NCBI GenBank assembly: GCA_963667855.2
Contig: CAXXKI010000035.1
Coordinates: forward strand, 23,956-87,955
From: G963667855 sp963667855
GTDB lineage: Bacteria; Planctomycetota; Phycisphaerae; UBA1845
Reading direction: 5' to 3'
DNA: 64,000 nucleotides
The notes under the pieces were generated by a model. The model saw only the letters and a program-made list of their open reading frames with translations. It had not been told where the DNA came from and made no database searches. How positions within the stretch are numbered: the stretch's first letter is position 1; each line of letters opens with the position of its first letter. Position numbers and translations under genes: made by a program. Shown here one piece after another: positions 26,283-35,484 of this stretch.

Positions 26283-29200
26283 ATGCTACCGAATACCCCC
26301 GAAAGAAGCCTGTATGACCCGGCCCATGAACGGGCCGCATGCGGAATTGGTTTTATCGCTAATATTAAAGGTATTCGGTCGCACTCCATTATTACAGACG
26401 GATTGAGCATACTTTCCCGTCTTGAACACCGCGGCGCTTGCGGAGCCGATCCCAATACAGGGGACGGTGCGGGGATCCTCATTCAGAAACCGCATGAATT
26501 TAACCTGAAAGCCGCAGCGGAACTCGGCATTATCCTCCCCGAACCCGACAGTTACGCCACCGGCCTGGTGTTTTTGCCTCCCGACAATACCATAAGTAAA
26601 AAGCTTATCAGCCTCTTTGAAACCACAATTGTGGAAAACGGTCAACGCTGCTTCGGCTGGCGCGATGTCCCTCAGGTGAGTTCTGTCGCCGGAAGCATTG
26701 CCAGATCGGTCGAACCGGATATTCAGCAGGTTTTCATCGAACGTGCTGCCGATACTCCTACGGTCGAAGCTTTCGAGCGAAAGCTGTACATAATTCGAAA
26801 GCAGATGGAAAACCAGGTAAGAAGCAACAAACTTCCGGGAAGCGAATACTTCCATATTCCCAGCCTCTCTGTGCATACCATGGTTTACAAAGGGCTCCTG
26901 CTTCCTGATCAGATTCCTCTGTATTTCTCCGATCTCACCTCCGGAGAAATGAAATCCGCCCTGGCATTGGTACACCAGAGGTTCAGCACCAACACCTTTC
27001 CAACCTGGGATTTGGCTCAACCGTTCCGCTTTCTCTGCCATAATGGGGAAATCAACACCCTGCGAGCCAACCTTAACTGGCTTCATGCCCGGGAAAAGCT
27101 TTTCGATTCGCCCCTGTTCGGCGAAGATATGAAGAAAATCATCCCCACCGCAACTCCGGGAGCGAGTGACTCCGCTATTCTCGACAACATGGTGGAATTA
27201 CTCTACCACACCGGAAGGTCTCTGCCCCATTGCATTGCCATGCTCATTCCCGAAGCATGGGAAAATCATACTCAAATGAGCGATGCCAAGAAGGCGTTTT
27301 ACGAATACCATTCCTGCATAATGGAACCCTGGGATGGACCGGCCGCTATCGCTTTTACCAACGGGAAAATGATCGGAGCCACTCTCGATCGCAACGGGTT
27401 GCGTCCTGCTCGCTACACGGAAACCACCGACGGGTTTATCATCATGGCCTCCGAAACCGGAGTTATCGATATTGAACAGGAAAACATCCTGCACAAAGGG
27501 CGTCTACAGCCCGGGAAAATGCTCCTCGTAGATTTGGAACAGGGACGCCTCGTCCCCGACGAAGAAATAAAGGAATCTCTCTCCACTCGAAAACCATATC
27601 GCCAGTGGTTAAGCAAAAACATGCTCCGCCTGGCCGAATTCGATAAGCCCGCGGAATACCCCAATTACGATTTCCCAACTCTGCGAATGCGGCAACGAGC
27701 CTTCGGTTATACTCAGGAGGATCTGCGTATGGTTCTCGCCCCCATGGGCAACAACGGAAGTGAAGCTATCGGATCTATGGGAACCGATACACCGCTGGCC
27801 ATATTCAGCCGCAATACCCCATTGCTCTACGATTACTTCCGCCAGATGTTCGCCCAGGTAACCAACCCGCCCCTGGATGCCATACGCGAAAAACTGGTAA
27901 CCGCGTCTGGAACTGACATCGGTCCCGAACTTTCCCTGTTTGAGGAAAGTGAGCTGCACTGTCGCCATATAAGGATTAAACACCTGCTGCTGGATAACAA
28001 GGATTTACAAAAAATATGCAATCACGACGACGGCGTCCTCCGCACTAAAACCTTACCCGCTGTTTTTAATGCGGCACTTGCCGGAGAAGGGTTGAAAAGA
28101 GCCCTCGACGAACTCCGTTACGCCGCGGAAAACTCTGTCCGCAACGGTTACTCCCTGCTGGTCCTGTCGGATAGGAACATGGACGCAAACCACGCTCCCA
28201 TACCGGCCCTGCTTGCTGCGGCAGCGGTACATCACCACCTGATCCGCAAACAACTGCGCACCAGGTGCGGGCTTATCGTGGAATCGGCCGAACCTCGAGA
28301 GGTACACCATTTCGCAACGCTTATCGCTTTCGGAGTCAGTGCGGTTAATCCATATCTAGCACTGGCCACTCTGGCTTATATGCATCGACACGGACAAACT
28401 TCAAAACAACTCAGCCTCGACGAAGTCCGGGCAAACTACGCCCGGGCAATCAACAATGGTGTGGTCAAAGTCATGTCCAAGATGGGAATTTCCACGCTCG
28501 ATGGTTACCGCGGAGCGCAACTCCTGGAAGCGGTGGGACTGAACCAGAATTTTATTGACGAGTTTTTCCCCGGTACGCCCTCCAGAATAGGCGGGATAGG
28601 ACTGGATGAAATCGCCGCGGAAACTATCGCAAGACATAGTCGCGGATACCAGAGCCGCCACTTCGCTGGACACCTCGAACTCGAGTCCGGTGGTAAATTC
28701 CAATGGCGACGGAATGGAGAAAAACACCTCAACAATCCCGACTCCATCACCACCCTGCAGGCGGCGGTCCGCAACAATGATCCGAAAACCTTTGCCGAGT
28801 TTTCCAAAATCTCTAACGAACAGAGCAAACAGCGATTCACTCTACGCAGCATGCTGGACTTCAAGCGAAGCGACACCCCAGTACCAGTTTCAGCGGTGGA
28901 ACCGGCCGCAGAAATCGTCAAACGCTTCAAAACCGGAGCCATGTCCTTCGGCTCACTGTCGTTTGAAGCACATTCCAACCTGGCTATTGCCATGAACCGC
29001 CTGAGTGGAAAAAGTAACTCGGGAGAAGGTGGAGAAGATCCCATACGCCATCAGGGTTTCCGCAAACTCGATTCCCGTATGGAAAAACTGGCCGAACTCT
29101 CCCCCTGGTCTACCGAAAATATACAGCCCGGTGATTCACTGCGCAGCGCCATAAAACAGGTAGCCTCAGGCCGGTTCGGCGTAACCAGCGAATACCTGGT

Positions 29201-30911
29201 AAACTGCGACGAACTGCAGATTAAAATGGCCCAGGGCGCGAAGCCCGGCGAAGGAGGACACCTGCCCGGGCACAAGGTCAACCAGTGGATAGGGCAAACC
29301 CGTCATTCCCCTCCCGGCGTCAGCCTGATCTCGCCACCGCCGCACCATGATATCTATTCCATCGAGGACTTGGCACAACTTATCCACGATCTGAAAAACG
29401 CCAATCACCACGCGAGGGTAAACGTCAAGCTTGTTTCAGAAGCCGGCGTGGGAACCATTGCAGTGGGTGTGGCCAAGGCCAAAGCCGACGTGATCCTCAT
29501 CAGCGGTCACGACGGCGGTACCGGCGCCGCACCGCTTACTTCAGTCAAGTACGCCGGAATGCCCTGGGAATTGGGTTTAGCTGAAGCTCAGCAGGTGCTG
29601 GTAATGAATAACCTCCGAGATAGAGTAGTACTGGAAGCGGACGGGCAACTCCGCACCGGCCGGGACGTGGCCATCGCCGCCCTGCTTGGAGCTGAGGAAT
29701 TCGGATTCGCTACCGCCCCACTTATTGCCTCCGGTTGTGTAATGATGCGCAAATGCCATCTCAACACCTGCCCCGTGGGAGTGGCCACCCAGGATCCGGA
29801 ATTGCGCAAAAAGTTTGCTGGCAAACCGGAACATGTCATTAACTACATGTTCTTCGTAGCCGAGGAACTGCGGCAGATAATGGCCTCTCTGGGCTTTACC
29901 AAACTCGATCAGATGATTGGACGAGTCGATTGCTTAAACGCGGCTCCCGCAACTGACCACTATAAAACCAAAAACTTAGATCTTGCCCCCATCCTGGCCT
30001 TAACCAACAGTAACGCCAATACCGCAATAAGAAAAAAGATAGACCACGATCACGGCGTCGAAAAATCACTGGATGCCACTACCTTACTACCCCTGGCCAA
30101 CCCCGCTATCAAAAACGGTACTCCCATCAAAGAAAACCTGCCCATTCGCAATACGAATCGAACCGTGGGAACTTTAACAGGTAGCGAAATAACCCGTAAT
30201 CACGGCCGGCGTGGCTTACCCACCGATACGGTAAACTTCGAGTTCACCGGATCGGCCGGACAGAGTTTCGGCGCTTTCATTCCCCATGGAATGACCATGC
30301 GCATAGCAGGCGACGCCAATGATTACTTCGGGAAAGGGCTTTCCGGTGGTAGGTTGGCCGTATACCCACCAGAAAAAGCATCCTTCCGCCCCGAGCAGAA
30401 TATCATCATCGGTAACGCCGCTCTTTACGGTGCGACCAGCGGCGAAGCGTACATCTGCGGAGTGGCCGGTGAAAGATTCTGCGTTCGAAACAGCGGTGTC
30501 AGTGCCGTGGTAGAGGGCGTTGGCGACCATGGATGCGAATACATGACTGGTGGCGTGGTCGTCGTTCTTGGACGCACAGGCCGGAATTTCGCCGCGGGCA
30601 TGAGCGGTGGAATCGCTTATGTTCTCGACTCCACCGGCGACTTCAACCATCACCTGTGCAATCACGGCTCCGTAGCATTGGAACCATTAAGCCAACGTAT
30701 GGACTCCGACAAAGTCCGGCAACTCATCAAAACGCATGTAAACATGACCGGAAGTGCATTGGGTAAACACATACTGGAAAACTGGGATATGCACGAGCAG
30801 CATTTCATCAAGGTCATACCCGTAGAGTACAAACGGATCCTGGAAGAAACAGCCATTAACGCCCCACCGGATCAAAACCGGAACGAAATAAGCGAGATAT
30901 GCAATGGGTAA
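26283..30911 (+). CDS. gltB: Glutamate synthase (NADPH) large subunit
   Basis: 1542 residues, full length. The class II amidotransferase Cys is at residue 20 (ERAACGIGF); as in the family, the preceding residues would be removed. RFSTNTFPTWDLAQPFR and CHNGEINTLRANLNW (about 238-262) are glutaminase motifs. The FMN barrel lies about 870-1240, with GEGGEDP, SVKYAGMPWELGLAEAQQ and the [3Fe-4S] cysteines in MMRKCHLNTCPVG near 1155. The C-terminal GXGXG beta-helix includes GRLAVYPP and GMSGGIAYVLD. It makes two glutamates from glutamine and 2-oxoglutarate. AAGGAGG seven bases upstream is the strongest ribosome site in the window. Couples to gltD by an eight-base overlap. Confidence 0.96.
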   Translation: MLPNTPERSLYDPAHERAACGIGFIANIKGIRSHSIITDGLSILSRLEHRGACGADPNTGDGAGILIQKPHEFNLKAAAELGIILPEPDSYATGLVFLPPDNTISKKLISLFETTIVENGQRCFGWRDVPQVSSVAGSIARSVEPDIQQVFIERAADTPTVEAFERKLYIIRKQMENQVRSNKLPGSEYFHIPSLSVHTMVYKGLLLPDQIPLYFSDLTSGEMKSALALVHQRFSTNTFPTWDLAQPFRFLCHNGEINTLRANLNWLHAREKLFDSPLFGEDMKKIIPTATPGASDSAILDNMVELLYHTGRSLPHCIAMLIPEAWENHTQMSDAKKAFYEYHSCIMEPWDGPAAIAFTNGKMIGATLDRNGLRPARYTETTDGFIIMASETGVIDIEQENILHKGRLQPGKMLLVDLEQGRLVPDEEIKESLSTRKPYRQWLSKNMLRLAEFDKPAEYPNYDFPTLRMRQRAFGYTQEDLRMVLAPMGNNGSEAIGSMGTDTPLAIFSRNTPLLYDYFRQMFAQVTNPPLDAIREKLVTASGTDIGPELSLFEESELHCRHIRIKHLLLDNKDLQKICNHDDGVLRTKTLPAVFNAALAGEGLKRALDELRYAAENSVRNGYSLLVLSDRNMDANHAPIPALLAAAAVHHHLIRKQLRTRCGLIVESAEPREVHHFATLIAFGVSAVNPYLALATLAYMHRHGQTSKQLSLDEVRANYARAINNGVVKVMSKMGISTLDGYRGAQLLEAVGLNQNFIDEFFPGTPSRIGGIGLDEIAAETIARHSRGYQSRHFAGHLELESGGKFQWRRNGEKHLNNPDSITTLQAAVRNNDPKTFAEFSKISNEQSKQRFTLRSMLDFKRSDTPVPVSAVEPAAEIVKRFKTGAMSFGSLSFEAHSNLAIAMNRLSGKSNSGEGGEDPIRHQGFRKLDSRMEKLAELSPWSTENIQPGDSLRSAIKQVASGRFGVTSEYLVNCDELQIKMAQGAKPGEGGHLPGHKVNQWIGQTRHSPPGVSLISPPPHHDIYSIEDLAQLIHDLKNANHHARVNVKLVSEAGVGTIAVGVAKAKADVILISGHDGGTGAAPLTSVKYAGMPWELGLAEAQQVLVMNNLRDRVVLEADGQLRTGRDVAIAALLGAEEFGFATAPLIASGCVMMRKCHLNTCPVGVATQDPELRKKFAGKPEHVINYMFFVAEELRQIMASLGFTKLDQMIGRVDCLNAAPATDHYKTKNLDLAPILALTNSNANTAIRKKIDHDHGVEKSLDATTLLPLANPAIKNGTPIKENLPIRNTNRTVGTLTGSEITRNHGRRGLPTDTVNFEFTGSAGQSFGAFIPHGMTMRIAGDANDYFGKGLSGGRLAVYPPEKASFRPEQNIIIGNAALYGATSGEAYICGVAGERFCVRNSGVSAVVEGVGDHGCEYMTGGVVVVLGRTGRNFAAGMSGGIAYVLDSTGDFNHHLCNHGSVALEPLSQRMDSDKVRQLIKTHVNMTGSALGKHILENWDMHEQHFIKVIPVEYKRILEETAINAPPDQNRNEISEICNG

Positions 30912-32376
30912 ACCAACTGGCTTCATAGAATACACTCGGGAAGTACCCGCAGCAATAAACCCTCAACTGCGGATCCAGAACTATGGGGAAACCACGACGC
31001 CTCTCCCTGTTATGCGTCTGCAAAGGCAGGCTGCACGATGCATGGATTGCGGAGTCCCCTTCTGCCACAACGGTTGCCCGCTCGGTAACGTAATCCCCGA
31101 CTGGAATGATTTCGTTTACACGAACCAGTGGAAAAGAGCCTATTATTCGCTGGCTTCCACCAACAACTTTCCCGAAATAACCGGACGAATCTGCCCGGCG
31201 ATTTGTGAAGAAAGCTGCACATTGGGTTTCAACGATTCGCCGGTCACCATCCGTAATATCGAGCGAACTATCGCCGACCGCGCCATCGAAAGCGGTTTTC
31301 TTCGCCCTCGACCACCCGTCTACAGGACCGGTAAAAACGTGGCCGTCATCGGTTCCGGACCAGCAGGACTCGCCTGCGCCGACCAGCTAAACCGGGCGGG
31401 CCACTACGTAACCGTATTCGAACGCGCCGACCGGATCGGTGGACTGCTCCGTTATGGTATTCCAGATTTCAAACTCCCCAAGGCAATCCTGGACCACAGG
31501 CTGGCTATTCTGACTGCCGAGGGAATCAACTTTGTAACCAACGCCAATATTGGCGTAAACAAGTCGGTACACCGCCTGCTGGCGGAGCATGACGCCGTCG
31601 TACTCTGCTGCGGTGCAACCGTACCACGAAACCTCCCTGTCCCCGGACGCGATCTCGACGGAATCAACTTCGCCATGGAGTTTCTCGTCCAGCAGAACCG
31701 AAGAAACTGCAGCGATAAACCGTTACCTCGCCCGGATAACTGGTGGTTCAGCGGTCTACGGCAGGAACTGCTCGCTACGGGGAAAAACGTAATCGTCATT
31801 GGCGGCGGAGACACCGGGTCAGACTGCATCGGAACTTGTAATCGCCAGAACGCCGCCTCAATCACCCAGTTTGAACTGCTCCCGAAACCTCCGCTCGAAA
31901 GACCGGAAAACCAGCCTTGGCCACAGTGGCCCAACAGGTTAAGGACCTCCAGCTCTCACGAGGAAGGATGCAACCGGATCTGGAATATACTTACCAAAAA
32001 CTTCCTGGGCAAAAACGGTAAACTGACCGCCCTGCAGACAATAGACGTCGAATGGAAACTCTCCAACAGCGGCTTACCCATAGGTATGCACGAAATCCCG
32101 GGAACCGAACGAATATGGCCCGCAGACATGGTGTTCCTGGCATTGGGATTCCTTGGCCCGGAAACCAGCACTATTATTTCGGAACTCCACCTGGATCTGG
32201 ATAAAAAAGGCAACGTCATCACCGATACCAACTACCGTACATCCATGCCCAAAGTTTTCACTTGCGGTGACATGCGCAGAGGGCAATCGCTCGTAGTCTG
32301 GGCGATAAAAGATGGTCGCAGCGCGGCACACTGTGTGGACAAACACCTTATGGGAGGTACGTCGCTGCCTGCATAA
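30904..32376 (+). CDS. gltD: Glutamate synthase small subunit
   Basis: 490 residues. The N-terminal domain has the [4Fe-4S] cysteine sets CMDCGVPFCHNGCP near 40 and GRICPAICEESC near 95. FAD motif VIGSGPAGLACADQLNRAG near 147 and NAD(P)H motif VIGGGDTGSDCIGT near 298 follow, and the FAD-proximal CGDMRRGQSLVVWAIKDGR near 460 ends the protein. It takes electrons from NAD(P)H to the large subunit. It overlaps gltB by eight bases, so the two are co-translated. Confidence 0.95.
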   Translation: MGKPTGFIEYTREVPAAINPQLRIQNYGETTTPLPVMRLQRQAARCMDCGVPFCHNGCPLGNVIPDWNDFVYTNQWKRAYYSLASTNNFPEITGRICPAICEESCTLGFNDSPVTIRNIERTIADRAIESGFLRPRPPVYRTGKNVAVIGSGPAGLACADQLNRAGHYVTVFERADRIGGLLRYGIPDFKLPKAILDHRLAILTAEGINFVTNANIGVNKSVHRLLAEHDAVVLCCGATVPRNLPVPGRDLDGINFAMEFLVQQNRRNCSDKPLPRPDNWWFSGLRQELLATGKNVIVIGGGDTGSDCIGTCNRQNAASITQFELLPKPPLERPENQPWPQWPNRLRTSSSHEEGCNRIWNILTKNFLGKNGKLTALQTIDVEWKLSNSGLPIGMHEIPGTERIWPADMVFLALGFLGPETSTIISELHLDLDKKGNVITDTNYRTSMPKVFTCGDMRRGQSLVVWAIKDGRSAAHCVDKHLMGGTSLPA

Positions 32377-32428
32377 AAAGGATACTTATGGCGCACAGAT
32401 CAAACTACTTCAACCGGAGTTTAAGGAC

Positions 32429-32470
32429 CCGTACCCCTTGCAAAATAGCGCAAAAAGAGTACGGTATACT
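32429..32470 (+). promoter_or_regulatory. Possible ilvD promoter with inverted repeat
   Basis: TATACT (32465-32470) is a fair -10 box but no good -35 lies at the right distance (TTGCAA is 21 bases away). CCGTAC (32429-32434) and GTACGG (32459-32464) form an inverted repeat directly upstream of the -10 box. It could be an operator or the base of an RNA hairpin. Confidence 0.3.
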
Positions 32471-32524
32471 AGGAAGTAGGAAACCTTCCACGAATACTCC
32501 CTTATTACTGAATCAGGTTAAACC

Positions 32525-34204
32525 ATGGCTAACAAACTCAACAAGTACAGCTCACGTATTACAGAACCAAAGTCGCAAGGCGCTTCCCAAGCCATGCTTT
32601 ATGGCACTGGAATGACAGAGGAAGACATGACCAAACCGCAGGTAGGTATCGCCTCCACCTGGTATGAAGGCAACACCTGCAACATGCACTTAAACGACCT
32701 GGCCGCCAAGGTTAAAGAGGGCGTGGTATCCGTCGGTCTTGTTGGTATGCGTTTTAACACCATCGGTGTGAGCGACGGTATCGCCATGGGAACCGACGGC
32801 ATGAGTTTCTCTCTCCAATCAAGAGAAATCATAGCCGACTCCATTGAAACCACGATGGCCGCTCACTGGTACGATGCTAACATCTCCGTTCCCGGGTGCG
32901 ATAAAAACATGCCCGGCTGCCTCATTGCCATGGGCAGGCTTAACCGCCCCTCGATCATGGTCTATGGCGGAACCATCAGGCCCGGTTCCTTCAATGGTCA
33001 GCCGATCGACATCGTCTCCGCCTTCCAGAGCTATGGCGAATACCTCGCTGGCAAAATCACCGAAGAGGAACGCCAGGCCATCGTCCGGCACGCTTGTCCC
33101 GGCGCGGGAGCCTGCGGCGGAATGTACACCGCCAACACCATGGCCTGTGCCATTGAAATGCTCGGCATGAGTCTGCCCTACAGCTCCTCCACGCCGGCCG
33201 AAGATCCCAAAAAGCTCGAAGAATGCTTCCAGGCCGGTGTCGCCATCCGTAACCTGATAGAAAAAGACATCAAGCCTCGCGACATAATGACTCGCAAAGC
33301 ATTTGAAAACGCGCTGGCCATCGTTATCGTCCTTGGAGGAAGCACCAATGCCGTTCTCCACCTCATCGCGATGGCCCGAACCGTCGGTGTGCCTTTAACA
33401 ATCGACGACTTCCAGAAAACCAGCGACCGCCTGCCCTTCCTCGCCAATCTCAAGCCCAGTGGAAAGTACCTCCAGGAGGATCTCCATAACGCCGGTGGAA
33501 CTCCCGCAGTTATGAAATACCTGCTGGAAAAGGGGTTTATTGACGGCGACTGCCTCACTGTTACCGGCAAAACCATCGCCGAAAACCTGGCCGACCTCCC
33601 CGGCCTGGCCAAAGATCAGGACGTCATCCTCCCCGTGGAGTCGCCCATAAAACCCACAGGACATATCCGGATACTTCGCGGCAACCTGGCTCCCGATGGA
33701 GCAGTCGCCAAGATAACCGGCAAAGAAGGCGAACTGTTCTCCGGTACGGCTAAACCCTATGACAGCGAAGAGGACATGCTTGCCGCTCTCGAAAGAAACG
33801 AGATAGGCAAGGGCGACGTGGTTATCATCCGTTACGAAGGCCCCAAGGGCGGACCGGGCATGCCGGAAATGCTTACCCCCACGTCCGCTATCATGGGCGC
33901 CGGACTCGGCAAAGACGTCGCCCTTTTAACCGATGGACGTTTCTCCGGCGGCAGCCACGGCTTCATCGTGGGGCACATAACCCCTGAAGCCCAGGTCGGC
34001 GGGCCTATCGCCCTAGCCCAAACCGGCGACAAGATAACCATCGACGCAATCAACAATACTATCTCCATCGATGTATCTGACGATGAATTGGCAAAACGCA
34101 AAGCCGATTGGAAAGCTCCCCCTTACAAAGTCACCCAGGGAACTCTCTTTAAGTACATCAAAAACGTCGAACACGCCTCCATAGGCTGCGTCACCGACGA
34201 ATAA
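32525..34204 (+). CDS. ilvD: Dihydroxy-acid dehydratase
   Basis: 559 residues, full length IlvD/Edd family. Iron-sulfur cysteines are in GCDKNMPGCLIAMGR near 120 and GACGGMYTANTMACA near 195; TDGRFSGGSHGFIVGHI near 467 and GPIALAQTGDKI are standard C-terminal motifs. It dehydrates dihydroxy acids to the 2-oxo acids of valine and isoleucine. It is on the plus strand, convergent with the long minus-strand ilv/leu operon whose other members complete the pathway. Confidence 0.96.
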   Translation: MANKLNKYSSRITEPKSQGASQAMLYGTGMTEEDMTKPQVGIASTWYEGNTCNMHLNDLAAKVKEGVVSVGLVGMRFNTIGVSDGIAMGTDGMSFSLQSREIIADSIETTMAAHWYDANISVPGCDKNMPGCLIAMGRLNRPSIMVYGGTIRPGSFNGQPIDIVSAFQSYGEYLAGKITEEERQAIVRHACPGAGACGGMYTANTMACAIEMLGMSLPYSSSTPAEDPKKLEECFQAGVAIRNLIEKDIKPRDIMTRKAFENALAIVIVLGGSTNAVLHLIAMARTVGVPLTIDDFQKTSDRLPFLANLKPSGKYLQEDLHNAGGTPAVMKYLLEKGFIDGDCLTVTGKTIAENLADLPGLAKDQDVILPVESPIKPTGHIRILRGNLAPDGAVAKITGKEGELFSGTAKPYDSEEDMLAALERNEIGKGDVVIIRYEGPKGGPGMPEMLTPTSAIMGAGLGKDVALLTDGRFSGGSHGFIVGHITPEAQVGGPIALAQTGDKITIDAINNTISIDVSDDELAKRKADWKAPPYKVTQGTLFKYIKNVEHASIGCVTDE

Positions 34205-34229
34205 CAATCGAATCAGCAAAACACCGACA

Positions 34230-34254
34230 GGAGGCGGACATCTTGTCCGCCTCC
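34230..34254 (+). terminator. GC-rich hairpin after ilvD
   Basis: GGAGGCGGACA-TCT-TGTCCGCCTCC, a perfect 11-base-pair stem with a 3-base loop, 26 bases after the ilvD stop. No U-run follows, so if it terminates ilvD transcription it is not a classical intrinsic terminator; it may also protect the 3' end. Confidence 0.55.
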
Positions 34255-34288
34255 CGTCCATGACCAGATAGTCGTTTATAATATCCGC

Positions 34289-34327
34289 AAAAAAAGCCTC
34301 ACTCCTTTTAAATAAAAGAAGTGAGGC
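34289..34327 (-). terminator. Intrinsic terminator of the ilv/leu operon
   Basis: On the minus strand a GCCTCACT / AGTGAGGC stem, extended by A/T pairs around the loop, is followed by seven T residues. It lies 39 bases after the leuB stop and ends the long branched-chain operon. Confidence 0.85.
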
Positions 34328-34365
34328 AAACTTTATCTTCAATACCGAATCTCTTAAATGGATTC

Positions 34366-35460
34366 CTACGCCACGCGTGTCTTCGATAGACGAATAGCAC
34401 TAGCGATTCTACTCCCCATTTCGCCGGTACCCACGCTACCTGCACCTTCCATCGCCAGATCAACCGTTCTTACTCCCGCGGAAATAACGTCGTCAACCGC
34501 CTGCTCTATCGCCTCGGCCACATCACTCCAGCCCAGCGATTCCCGACACATCATTGCCGCGCTGAGTATCATTCCTATCGGATTGGCTATTCCCTTGCCA
34601 GCAATATCCGGAGCTGAACCGTGGATAGGCTCGTATAAACCAGGTCCTCCATCTCCCAGCGACGCAGAAGGAAGCATCCCCATCGAGCCGGCCAGCACAG
34701 ACGCCTCATCGGTAATAATATCCCCGAACAAGTTACCCGTAACAATCACATCGAACCGCGCAGGCCTCTGGATCAGGTGCATTGCCGCCGCATCCACCAG
34801 AACATTCTCCTGCTCCACTTCAGGGAATTCATCCTTGAGTACCCGCTCGGCACAGGTTCGCCACAAGCGCGAAACCTCCAGTACGTTCGCTTTATCCACC
34901 GAGGCAACCCGCTTGCGTCGCCCCATTGCCGCCTTACCGGCAATACGAACAACCCGTTCGACCTCTTCCGTCGAATAGATCATGGTATTGTACGCCTCTT
35001 CGCCGCTGGTATGTTCCCGCCGTCCCTGCTCACCGAAATAAATTCCTCCGGTCAGCTCTCGAATCACCAGCAGATCGATACCGGCCACCAGTTCCTTGCG
35101 CAGCGGCCCGGAGTCAGCCAGCGCCGGATGCACCTTCACCGGACGCAGATTGGCAAACAAGCCCAACTCCTTGCGAATTTTCAGCAAGCCCTGCTCCGGC
35201 CTGACTGCGGCATTGGGATCATCCCATTTCGGACCGCCGACCGCTCCCAGCAGAACCGCGTCCGAATTCCTGCACAACTCTATCGTCCAATCGGGCAGAG
35301 CAGTACCGGTTTCATCAATCGCAATTCCGCCGATCAACCCCTCGTTGAACTCAATCTCATGCCCAAAACATTTCGCGGCGGCCAGGAGTACCTTCTGGGC
35401 CTGAGCTACAACTTCCGGTCCCACTCCATCCCCGGCCAATACTGCTATCTTCGCTTTCAT
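34366..35460 (-). CDS. leuB: 3-isopropylmalate dehydrogenase
   Basis: 364 residues from the ATG at 35460, chosen because AAGGA lies about seven bases before it and the family N-terminus (KIAVLAGDGVGPEV) starts there. Motifs: GAVGGPKWD near 76, the substrate arginines RPEQGLLKIRKELGLFANLRP, ELTGGIYFGE near 135, and GSAPDIAGKGIANPIG near 280. It oxidises 3-isopropylmalate to 2-oxoisocaproate precursor. It can also act on 3-methylmalate made through citramalate; the neighbouring cimA makes that dual use likely. Last gene of the operon. Confidence 0.95.
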   Translation of the reverse strand: MKAKIAVLAGDGVGPEVVAQAQKVLLAAAKCFGHEIEFNEGLIGGIAIDETGTALPDWTIELCRNSDAVLLGAVGGPKWDDPNAAVRPEQGLLKIRKELGLFANLRPVKVHPALADSGPLRKELVAGIDLLVIRELTGGIYFGEQGRREHTSGEEAYNTMIYSTEEVERVVRIAGKAAMGRRKRVASVDKANVLEVSRLWRTCAERVLKDEFPEVEQENVLVDAAAMHLIQRPARFDVIVTGNLFGDIITDEASVLAGSMGMLPSASLGDGGPGLYEPIHGSAPDIAGKGIANPIGMILSAAMMCRESLGWSDVAEAIEQAVDDVISAGVRTVDLAMEGAGSVGTGEMGSRIASAIRLSKTRVA

Positions 35461-35484
35461 GACTGATCCTTGTATTTCCAATTA

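Noticed and set aside
34358..34978. A 206-codon open frame antisense to leuB
   Set aside because: Inside leuB; Ser/Ala/Ile-rich with no start signal. A shadow of leuB codon bias.
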